A stretch of DNA of 5,314 nt from an uncultured Candidatus Saccharibacteria bacterium (GTDB taxonomy: Bacteria; Patescibacteriota; Saccharimonadia; Saccharimonadales; Saccharimonadaceae), in assembly GCA_945916045.1 (NCBI GenBank), contig CAMEGH010000043.1:1-5314 (forward strand), in the 5' to 3' direction. The position numbers were made by a program, and so were the translations under genes. Shown here piece after piece: positions 1 through 5,314 of this stretch; position 1 is the stretch's first letter, and each line of letters opens with the position of its first letter. Below the pieces are notes generated by a model that saw only the letters and a program-made list of their open reading frames with translations, searched no databases and was not told where the DNA came from.

Positions 1-164
1 TGTTTGATGATCCGTTTTATCTCGCTCCTTCCGGCGGCAGCCTCATCCAACTTCGAAGACTCTGACTTTCCGTCAGTAGCGAGCCAAGAGCGCAAGCTAG
101 ATCAGATTGCGGCGAGCGGGCCCGAGAAGATGGATGAGGGTGCGCCTGAAGGGGGAAGTCGAGC
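1..164. other. Gene-free GC-rich stretch downstream of the ABC-F gene
   Basis: I see no convincing gene between the ABC-F stop codon and the left window edge. Reading frames here are short, and those that stay open run into the ABC-F gene on the opposite strand or in another frame, with GC-rich, low-quality protein sequence. The only structure found is a 5-bp inverted repeat, CTGAC (62-66) and GTCAG (72-76) around a 5-base loop. It lacks a T-run on either side, so it is weak as an intrinsic terminator. A palindrome CTTCGAAG lies at 51-58. A frame on the plus strand stays open from base 3 to a TGA at 63-65 and could be the tail of a convergent gene, but 20 codons without a stop is easily chance. 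Confidence 0.4.
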
Positions 165-1808
165 CTACTCCGCCCCAACCTGCACCATCCCCCCGCCACT
201 CTCGCGCCGCAAATAATCATCATGGCTCACGTACACAAGCGCGCCCGTATATTTCGTCGGCGCCATTTCGATCTCTTCAAGACTCGGCAAATCGAGGTGA
301 TTGGTTGGCTCGTCGAGCACGAGCAATTGCGGGTCATTCGCTAGCATTGCAATTAGCTGAAAACGTGCTTTCTGGCCACCGCTCAGACGAGCAAGGGGAA
401 TCGCGCGGTCGGCTTCGGTAAATAAATAATCACTCAGCAGTTGGCGCACTTTCGTGTCGCTAATTGGTAAATCTTTATCCAAATACAGTTTTTCAATCGC
501 CACTTCAAGCGTGTCTTCAAGGTATTTTTCGTTAATTTCTTGCTCGTAAATGCCGATGCGAGCTTGTTTGTCGAGCATGAGTTCGCCGCTGTAGCGAACA
601 ATCGAATCATCTACACCAAGCAACGCCCTAATCAACGTTGTCTTTCCGGCGCCATTGCGGCCGCGCAGCTCCAGCGCTTCACCTTCGCGCAAATCAATAT
701 TCACACCTTCAAACAGCACCGTGTCGCCGTAGCCAAGCGCCACATCGGTGGCCTTTACCAGCACGTGTTTGCTGCGCGATTCTTCGTTTTTAATGCTCAT
801 GCGAATATTCTTCGACTTAAACTTATCGTATCGGCCAGCCGCCTTGTAATCCAGCTGCTCCACCGAACTTTTATCAATCCAGAAGCTCGGCTTTTCTTTG
901 GTTTGTAGTTCGGCAAGTTCGCCACGCGATTCGTTTTCCAGGCGCTTAAACTTTTGAATCGTGCTTGGATTGCGCGATTTTTCTTTCAGCCGTTGGTAGT
1001 CGATTACTTTTTGCTTGAGGTTAGTGATACGCTTTTCGATTTGCTCAAAATCGTTCATCCCGCTGGCGGTTTTTGTGGCATTTTGCTTCAAATACGCGTC
1101 GTAATTACCTTTGTAGCTGACACATTCGCCGTCTTTTAGCTCAATAATACGATCAACTTGCTCTAGCACGTCGCGGTCGTGGGTAATCACCAGCATCGCT
1201 TCGCGCGCGCCCTTCATCCAATCAACAAATTGCTGCTTGGCCACGTAATCCATGTGATTGGTCGGCTCGTCGATTAGCGCCAAATGCGCATCGGAATGCA
1301 TAATTTTTACAATTTCAATCAAGCGTTTTTGCCCACCGCTCAGGCTGCCAAGTGTACGCTGCGCCTTGCCTTCGAGCTGAAAATTCGCTAATTCTCGCTC
1401 GATTTTTTCTTCGATCTGGTAAAAACCTTTGTCGTCAAACCGCGCTAGCGCGTCGGTATATTCGTTGATTTTACGCATGTCGTCGCCCATGGTTTCGGGG
1501 TAAGTATCTAAAATATGCTTCAATTCACTGTATTCTGGCAGGCCTTCCAGGATATACGAAATAACTCGTTTTCCACCCTGGCCGTGATGTTCCTGCGCGG
1601 TGCTCGCCACGGTAATGCCGCGTTTGTAAATCACGTCGCCCGTAAAATCTTCGTCGGTTTTGCTCAAAATCCCAAATAGCGTCGATTTTCCTACGCCATT
1701 GCGGCCAACCACGCCAACCTTTTCGCCATCATCAATCGAAAACTTGATATTTTTCATCAAGCTTTTAGCGCCAAAAGATTTTTCGGTGATGTGAATATCG
1801 GCAATCAT
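165..1808 (-). CDS. ABC-F family ATPase (soluble, ribosome-associated type)
   Basis: This 547-residue protein has two ABC ATPase domains in one chain and no membrane segments, which defines the ABC-F class. Known members bind the ribosomal E site and act on translation or protect against ribosome-targeting antibiotics. Domain 1 shows Walker A GRNGVGKST (35-43), signature LSGGQKR (156-162), Walker B with DEPTNHMD (180-187) and the H-switch THD (209-211). A charged, helix-prone linker covers about 244-345 and corresponds to the P-site tRNA interaction motif. Domain 2 shows Walker A GRNGAGKTT (383-391), LSGGQK (475-480), DEPTNHLD (499-506) and SHDD (528-531). Both catalytic glutamates (E181, E500) are present, so both sites look active. 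The chain stops about 16 residues after the second H-switch, so there is no C-terminal extension. The ATG at 1808 is chosen because it directly follows a TATAAT box and begins a typical ABC strand. No Shine-Dalgarno is visible. Whether it is a housekeeping factor or a resistance protein cannot be told from sequence alone. Confidence 0.95.
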   Translation of the reverse strand: MIADIHITEKSFGAKSLMKNIKFSIDDGEKVGVVGRNGVGKSTLFGILSKTDEDFTGDVIYKRGITVASTAQEHHGQGGKRVISYILEGLPEYSELKHILDTYPETMGDDMRKINEYTDALARFDDKGFYQIEEKIERELANFQLEGKAQRTLGSLSGGQKRLIEIVKIMHSDAHLALIDEPTNHMDYVAKQQFVDWMKGAREAMLVITHDRDVLEQVDRIIELKDGECVSYKGNYDAYLKQNATKTASGMNDFEQIEKRITNLKQKVIDYQRLKEKSRNPSTIQKFKRLENESRGELAELQTKEKPSFWIDKSSVEQLDYKAAGRYDKFKSKNIRMSIKNEESRSKHVLVKATDVALGYGDTVLFEGVNIDLREGEALELRGRNGAGKTTLIRALLGVDDSIVRYSGELMLDKQARIGIYEQEINEKYLEDTLEVAIEKLYLDKDLPISDTKVRQLLSDYLFTEADRAIPLARLSGGQKARFQLIAMLANDPQLLVLDEPTNHLDLPSLEEIEMAPTKYTGALVYVSHDDYLRRESGGGMVQVGAE

Positions 1809-1816
1809 AACGCTTT

Positions 1817-1825
1817 ATTATAACA
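1817..1825 (-). promoter_or_regulatory. Extended -10 promoter of the ABC-F gene
   Basis: Read on the minus strand this is TGTTATAAT, a perfect TATAAT hexamer (1822-1817) with the upstream TG of an extended -10 element. At a 16-18 base spacing the -35 region shows only poor matches (TTTTCG at 1845-1840), as expected for an extended -10 promoter. Only 8 bases (AAAGCGTT) separate the hexamer from the ATG at 1808. A start site 6-9 bases after the box would give a leader of 0-3 bases, so the mRNA is probably leaderless. The 17 bases at 1814-1830 match the promoter in front of the GT2 gene at 15 positions. Confidence 0.75.
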
Positions 1826-1854
1826 GATATGAGCGCGGGCGAAAACTGCGAGTG

Positions 1855-2715
1855 CTAGGCCTTTTCGGTAATCTCGCGGATATCGTCGCGCACTTTTTGC
1901 AACGTAAACCGGTTCGTTTCGGGATTGTAAAACTTGCGGATGGTGCGGACAGGGAAGTAGATGAGCATATAAATAAAAATGGGAATGCGGGCGTGGGCGC
2001 TGCGAACGTTATGTGCCTGGAATGTGCGTTCAAAGCGCATAATGTAGTTGTAAAAATCCTTCGGATTGTCTTCAATCCGCCGCGCCGACATACCGGCAAT
2101 CATCATTTCGTCGTAGGCAACTTTTAGGTTTTTACGATACAAACTCAGCGCTAAATCGATATCTTCGTGCAGCAAATCGTCTTCATCACGGTGCAAAATG
2201 TCCTGAATCTCGCGCCACGCGTTCGCACGAATCGCCATATTACTCCCAAACAAAAACGTATGATCTTTGGCGGAATTATGCAGCGCCTGGCGAATACGCC
2301 GGTCCATCGAAAAGCCGATTTTCTTCATCGGCATATCGTGATACACCACTGGGCCAGTTGCCGCCATCACTTCTGGGTCGGCAAACGTATTGCGCACGCT
2401 CTCCACCCAGCCTTCCTCCAAAAGAGAATCTGCATCAATCCGGCCAAAAATAGCGCTTTTTGCTTCCGCAAACCCACGGTTACGCGCCGGAACCATGCCT
2501 TGTTCTTTTTCATGCACCAGGCGAATATTGGCGGTTTTATGCGCCTTTTGCAAACGCGTTACAATCGCCGCTGTTTCATCGGTAGAATTGTTATCGACCA
2601 CAATAATTTCATCTGCCAAATCGCGCTGATTCACGCACGAACGCAAGCATTGCTCAATCACGGCCGCTTCATTATACGCCGGAATTACTATCGAAATTGT
2701 TGGTTTTTTCGCCAT
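1855..2715 (-). CDS. GT2-family glycosyltransferase
   Basis: This 286-residue GT-A fold glycosyltransferase would move a sugar from a nucleotide-sugar donor to an acceptor, most likely at the inner face of the membrane. The family opening SIVIPAYNEA lies at 8-17, followed by the strand EIIVVDNNSTDET (36-48) that contacts the nucleotide. The metal-binding DxD motif is D94-A-D96 in GRIDAD. GSNMAIR (157-163) and HED (183-185) fit the acceptor side, with D185 or E184 the likely catalytic base. A hydrophobic stretch IPIFIYMLIYFP (244-255) near the C-terminus could be a membrane-surface helix. There is no tandem of transmembrane segments as in processive synthases. The length is usual for a single-domain GT2. 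The ATG at 2715 follows AAGGAACG and a perfect TATAAT. The gene lies 24 bases after the upstream GT4 gene and 46 bases before ABC-F. The donor and acceptor cannot be assigned; a role in envelope glycans is inferred from the neighbouring GT4 genes. Confidence 0.93.
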   Translation of the reverse strand: MAKKPTISIVIPAYNEAAVIEQCLRSCVNQRDLADEIIVVDNNSTDETAAIVTRLQKAHKTANIRLVHEKEQGMVPARNRGFAEAKSAIFGRIDADSLLEEGWVESVRNTFADPEVMAATGPVVYHDMPMKKIGFSMDRRIRQALHNSAKDHTFLFGSNMAIRANAWREIQDILHRDEDDLLHEDIDLALSLYRKNLKVAYDEMMIAGMSARRIEDNPKDFYNYIMRFERTFQAHNVRSAHARIPIFIYMLIYFPVRTIRKFYNPETNRFTLQKVRDDIREITEKA

Positions 2716-2717
2716 CG

Positions 2718-2723
2718 TTCCTT
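2718..2723 (-). promoter_or_regulatory. Shine-Dalgarno-like AAGGAA before the GT2 gene
   Basis: AAGGAA ends 2 bases before the ATG at 2715 (AAGGAACGATG), so the AGGA core is 4 bases away, which is shorter than usual. It also lies where the predicted transcription start of the adjacent promoter falls (about 2720). A transcript from that promoter would lose most of the motif, whereas read-through mRNA from the GT4 genes would keep it. Confidence 0.45.
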
Positions 2724-2726
2724 TTT

Positions 2727-2735
2727 ATTATAGCA
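2727..2735 (-). promoter_or_regulatory. Extended -10 promoter of the GT2 gene
   Basis: The minus strand reads TGCTATAAT, a perfect -10 hexamer (2732-2727) with the extended TG. No -35 consensus is visible at 16-18 bases; the sequence there is GCATTT and lies inside the GT4 coding region. The hexamer ends 11 bases before the ATG, predicting a leader of about 5 bases. The wider element 2724-2740 matches 1814-1830 at 15 of 17 bases, and its outer base is the last base of the GT4 stop codon. This gives the GT2 gene its own promoter inside what otherwise looks like one operon. Confidence 0.75.
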
Positions 2736-2739
2736 GATG

Positions 2740-4008
2740 TCAAAGCGGAAAATGCTCTTCTTCGAGCAGCGTTTTATACAGCGCAATTTGCTTGCCAACT
2801 TGCTTGGTTTCGCTGTAATTTTGCGCCAATTCGCAGCTGCGCTTTGCAAATCGCGCCTTTAGCGCAGGGTCGTCCAAAATTTCGGCCGATTTGCGCGCAA
2901 TACTCAGCCCATTTTCGTTCGCAAAAAAGCCATTTTCGCCATCAATAATTACTTCGCTTAAGCCTTTATCTACCAAAACAAGCGGGCAGCCGGCTAGCGC
3001 GGCTTCGTGCACAACCAAACCTTGCGTATCAGTGGTAGAAGGGAAGAGGAAGATGTCGAGCGTGGCGTAGACCGTGCCCAAATCGTTGCGCGGCAATTTG
3101 CCAGTAAAAATCACGCGCTCGCCATAGCCGGTTTCTTCAGCCAAATTCTCAAGCGTTTCGCGGTAGTCAAAATCGCCCACAAAAAGCAGCTTCAATTTTG
3201 GCCGGCGCGGCGCCAAGTAGGCAAACGCTTTTACCAATAAATCTAGATTTTTTTCAGACCCAAGCCGCCCAACGTAGCCAATTACTTCGTCGTCTGGCGC
3301 AATATTCCAGGCTTTTTGAAACGCCACAACGTCGCCTTTTTTTGGCGCAGGCAGCGCGTCAACACCGGTCGGCATGAGTGTAACATCATACGTATATTCG
3401 CCGCGCCACGATTCTAGCTGGCGTTTGCTTTTGCGCGACAACGCAATCACCGCATCGCACCGGCTATAAAGCATCGTAATCACACTTTCTACCACGTCGC
3501 GATTCCACTTCACCACGCCAAATTGCGGCCGATACATCGAAAGCATGGTTTTTGCGTCCACACCATCAAACCGAAACGTAAAGGGAAGGGTTGTGGCCAA
3601 CGCTAACACACCAGGCAGCGCTTGCGGGTAATGCTCCACATATTGGTAAAAATCCGTGCAATGCTGCCCAACCAGCACCGCACCCGTGCGCTGCGCCGCG
3701 TACACGCCCATCAAGCCCACTTGCGCCGGCGTAAAAAAGTGGATCACATCTAGATTTAGCTTGTTGATTGCACGCATGCGCCGCGGCGGGAAAAACATCG
3801 AAATGCGGCTATCGTTGAATAATTTTGTCGGCAAACTTGGGAAATGAATGACGTGATCGTCGGGCGGGCTGTCGTCGGAACGAACTTTCGGGCAGAACAC
3901 AAACACTTCGTGGCCGGCCTCTTCAAGCCGTTTGCGCGTAATATCTACCACCGTGACAATCCCGTTTGTAGCCGGGCGGTACGTGTCAGTGAACAGGCCA
4001 ATACGCAT
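2740..4008 (-). CDS. GT4-family glycosyltransferase, diacylglycerol glycosyltransferase-like
   Basis: This 422-residue GT-B fold retaining glycosyltransferase has two Rossmann domains. The N-terminal domain begins MRIGLFTDTYRPATNGIV (1-18), with the glycine-rich loop after the first strand, and includes DVIHFFTPAQVGLMG (87-101) and QHCTDFYQYVEHYP (115-128). From memory these align well with Firmicutes alpha-monoglucosyldiacylglycerol synthases, which share the MRIGLFTDTY opening. The C-terminal domain carries YVGRLGSEKN (245-254), the phosphate-binding R/K region, and FPSTTDTQGLVVHEAALAG (322-340), the nucleotide-sugar site. The usual E-x7-E pair is D327-x7-E335 here, so the first glutamate is aspartate. 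A hydrophobic stretch at 131-147 may help membrane contact. The ATG is 3 bases after the TAA of the upstream GT4 gene and has no close Shine-Dalgarno, so translation is probably coupled. The stop is TGA. Family assignment is firm; lipid glycosylation is an inference, and mannosyl or polysaccharide transfer is the main alternative. Confidence 0.94.
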   Translation of the reverse strand: MRIGLFTDTYRPATNGIVTVVDITRKRLEEAGHEVFVFCPKVRSDDSPPDDHVIHFPSLPTKLFNDSRISMFFPPRRMRAINKLNLDVIHFFTPAQVGLMGVYAAQRTGAVLVGQHCTDFYQYVEHYPQALPGVLALATTLPFTFRFDGVDAKTMLSMYRPQFGVVKWNRDVVESVITMLYSRCDAVIALSRKSKRQLESWRGEYTYDVTLMPTGVDALPAPKKGDVVAFQKAWNIAPDDEVIGYVGRLGSEKNLDLLVKAFAYLAPRRPKLKLLFVGDFDYRETLENLAEETGYGERVIFTGKLPRNDLGTVYATLDIFLFPSTTDTQGLVVHEAALAGCPLVLVDKGLSEVIIDGENGFFANENGLSIARKSAEILDDPALKARFAKRSCELAQNYSETKQVGKQIALYKTLLEEEHFPL

Positions 4009-4011
4009 AAT

Positions 4012-5055
4012 TTAGCGGGCGTCCTGTTCGTCGATAAGCGTTTTGTACATCTCTTTTAGCGTACCAGCTGCAGATTTGCTGTCAAATCTTTGGGCAATTT
4101 TTGCGGAGTTTTGGCGATATTTTTGGCGCACCTCTTCGCTCGATTGAAACTGCAAAATTGCCGCAATAAACGCTTCGTCATCTGCGCAACGAAGCGCGTC
4201 ATCTGCAAACGTATCGTCGTATTCGGGAATATCGCGCAGCACAATCGGCAAACCAGCGCCGGCCGCTTCCAGTACACACATTGGGTGATTTTCTTGCTCG
4301 GCGGGCAAGCAAAAAACATCGGCAGATTGCAAATATTCGCGCACTTTTTCGTGCGGAATAACATCGGTAATCGTAAGGTTTTTTGGCGTTGAATTCATCA
4401 AGCGTTTCATGTCTGCCACTTTTGCGCCGAGCTGCTTAAAGGGAATGCCGCCAACCCAATAAAATTGCACATTTGGCAGCGCCTGCGCCATCGCAATAAA
4501 CGTGTCAAGCCGTTTACGCGGCTGCACCTGGCCAATGCCAACCACTACAAATGTATCGTTTGCGATACCAAGATTCTGGCGAGCTTTTGCCATGTCTTTT
4601 GGCGTCGTATGATAGCGGCTCATGTCGATCGTATTGTATAGTACTGAAACTTTTTCTGGCGAAATATGTAATTCATTCACCAACACATCTGCCACAGTTT
4701 TCGACACAGCCAAAACCTTATCCGCCTTGCTATACATCGTGCGCAAATACCATTTTGCGAACGACTGCCAATATTCTGCCAGAAGCACCGAGCCAATAAA
4801 CGACGCCGGAATGACGTGCGCCGACACCACTTTTGGTGTATGTTTTGCAAAAAGTTTACGCCACATGTGCGCGCCAACCGTGTGCAAATGGTACACATCA
4901 CACGTTACTTTTTTGCCAAATCCACCACGAATAAGCGTGATATCGTCGCGCGCTTCAAGTGCACTTGCTAACTCTTCATACGCCGTATGAACCCCATGGC
5001 CTTGCACAGAAATTTCGCTTTCGCTGGCCATATTGACGGTGATTTTTTGTGTCAT
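4012..5055 (-). CDS. GT4-family glycosyltransferase, possible second enzyme of a glycolipid pathway
   Basis: This 347-residue GT-B fold glycosyltransferase has its N-terminal domain at about 1-165 and its C-terminal domain at 166-347. Visible features are the glycine-containing acceptor loop QGHGVHTAYEEL (18-29), DVYHLHTVG (53-61), the FIGS stretch (86-89), ADKVLAVSKTVADVL (111-125), the donor-site loop VGIGQVQPRKRLD (172-184) and the intact E-x7-E pair E255/E263 in ENHPMCVLEAAGAGLP. GQVQPRKR replaces the more common GRL.P.KG form but keeps basic residues for the donor phosphates. The first domain resembles, from memory, the CpoA/LafB-type enzymes that add a second sugar to a glucosyl-diacylglycerol. 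The ATG at 5055 sits 24 bases after pyrH, with GGAA seven bases upstream as a weak Shine-Dalgarno and no -10 box, so it is probably co-transcribed with pyrH. It is followed after 3 bases by the other GT4 gene. A later ATG at residue 9 is possible but would remove part of the first strand. Donor and acceptor are unproven. Confidence 0.93.
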   Translation of the reverse strand: MTQKITVNMASESEISVQGHGVHTAYEELASALEARDDITLIRGGFGKKVTCDVYHLHTVGAHMWRKLFAKHTPKVVSAHVIPASFIGSVLLAEYWQSFAKWYLRTMYSKADKVLAVSKTVADVLVNELHISPEKVSVLYNTIDMSRYHTTPKDMAKARQNLGIANDTFVVVGIGQVQPRKRLDTFIAMAQALPNVQFYWVGGIPFKQLGAKVADMKRLMNSTPKNLTITDVIPHEKVREYLQSADVFCLPAEQENHPMCVLEAAGAGLPIVLRDIPEYDDTFADDALRCADDEAFIAAILQFQSSEEVRQKYRQNSAKIAQRFDSKSAAGTLKEMYKTLIDEQDAR

Positions 5056-5079
5056 AAAATGATTCCAGGCAAGCGCGGC

Positions 5080-5314
5080 TTATTCGTGCGCCGCCAAAAT
5101 TCGTGTACCAACCGCGTCGCCTTGCACGGCGCGCGCAATGTGACCTTCTTCAAGCAATTTGCACACCACAATTGGTTTTTCGTAATCCGCCGCCAGGGCA
5201 ATCGCCGCTTTGTCCATTACTTTAATATCTGGGCGTTCTACAGCCTGCTGCAAGGTAAGTTGTTCGAACTTTTCGGCGTCGCTATGCATGGCTGGGTCGC
5301 GGTCGTACACGCCA
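5080..5314 (-). CDS. pyrH: UMP kinase, C-terminal part (truncated by window edge)
   Basis: The last 77 residues of a gene that enters from the right edge are visible. They read GVYDRDP (1-7), then a KFEQLT segment (15-20), then IKVMDKAAIALAADYEKPIVV (about 29-49), and finally GDAVGTRI (64-71). This matches the end of bacterial UMP kinases of the amino-acid-kinase fold: the DGV(Y/F)..DP loop near the ATP site, the LKVMD..A helix, the P-I-x-V strand, and a closing G...GT(L/R)I motif. The enzyme phosphorylates UMP to UDP with ATP in the cytoplasm and feeds pyrimidine nucleotides and UDP-sugars. The frame is open to the edge, so the GTG at 5310 is an internal valine, not a start; the full protein is normally about 235-245 residues. 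It ends in TAA, 24 bases before the first GT4 gene. A different amino-acid-kinase family member is possible but less likely given the KVMD motif. Confidence 0.88.
   Translation of the reverse strand, partial: GVYDRDPAMHSDAEKFEQLTLQQAVERPDIKVMDKAAIALAADYEKPIVVCKLLEEGHIARAVQGDAVGTRILAAHE

Noticed and set aside
3..65. Plus-strand open frame ending FDDPFYLAPSGGSLIQLRRL at a TGA, possible tail of a convergent gene
   Set aside because: Only 20 codons are visible, no family is recognised, and an open run of this length is common by chance in GC-rich sequence. Sequence left of the window would decide it.
62..76. CTGAC/GTCAG hairpin as a terminator for the ABC-F transcript
   Set aside because: The stem is only 5 bp with no T-run on either strand, and it lies about 90 bases past the stop codon.
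2671..2676. Another TATAAT on the minus strand inside the GT2 gene
   Set aside because: It encodes Tyr-Asn of the conserved PAYNEA motif, so the bases are explained by protein constraint, and it lies 39 bases inside the coding region.
2167..2733. 188-residue plus-strand open frame opposite the GT2 gene
   Set aside because: It is antisense to a clearly conserved glycosyltransferase, has no domain motif and no ribosome-binding site, and is the kind of shadow frame the codon bias here produces repeatedly.
4056..4364. Minus-strand 102-residue frame within the first GT4 gene, suggestive of an out-of-frame overlapping gene
   Set aside because: Its sequence is rich in Cys, Arg and Lys without any motif, and it is explained as an alternate frame of the GT4 gene.
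4622..4990. 122-residue plus-strand open frame opposite the first GT4 gene
   Set aside because: It is fully antisense to conserved GT4 coding sequence and shows no recognisable protein features.
1..5314. tRNA, rRNA, CRISPR, insertion sequence or toxin-antitoxin content
   Set aside because: No cloverleaf-like arms, spaced direct repeats, transposase motifs or small paired genes were found on either strand by eye; almost all of the window is taken up by five conserved coding regions.

Overview
The window reads as bacterial chromosome using the standard stop codons. TAA, TAG and TGA all end real genes here, so TGA is not read as an amino acid. Every gene I can support lies on the minus strand, so transcription runs from the right edge to the left. 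Gene spacing is tight (3 to 46 bases). Short intergenic gaps, near-leaderless promoters and the look of the glycosyltransferases suggest a compact genome such as a Candidate Phyla Radiation member (Saccharibacteria-like). That placement is an impression from memory, not proven here.

Layout in transcription order: (1) 5314-5080, the C-terminal 77 residues of a UMP kinase (pyrH), cut by the window edge. (2) 5055-4012, a GT4-family glycosyltransferase of 347 residues. (3) 4008-2740, a second GT4 glycosyltransferase of 422 residues, starting 3 bases after the stop of the first. (4) 2715-1855, a GT2-family glycosyltransferase of 286 residues, preceded by a clear extended -10 promoter. (5) 1808-165, an ABC-F ATPase of 547 residues, preceded by an almost identical extended -10 element. 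(6) 164-1, a GC-rich stretch with no convincing gene.

The two GT4 genes look co-translated. In order and sequence they resemble the two-enzyme glycolipid pair of Firmicutes, in which a diacylglycerol glucosyltransferase is followed by a second sugar transferase. The GT2 enzyme may act in the same envelope-glycan pathway. The ABC-F protein is a soluble ribosome-acting ATPase, not a transporter, and is probably functionally separate. UMP kinase supplies UDP for nucleotide metabolism, including UDP-sugars, but its adjacency alone does not prove a link.

The most notable non-coding signal is a 17-base element, 15/17 identical, in front of the GT2 and ABC-F genes. It contains TGNTATAAT and sits so close to the start codons that transcripts should begin at or within a few bases of ATG. 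I found no RNA gene, mobile element, CRISPR array or evidently new defence system.
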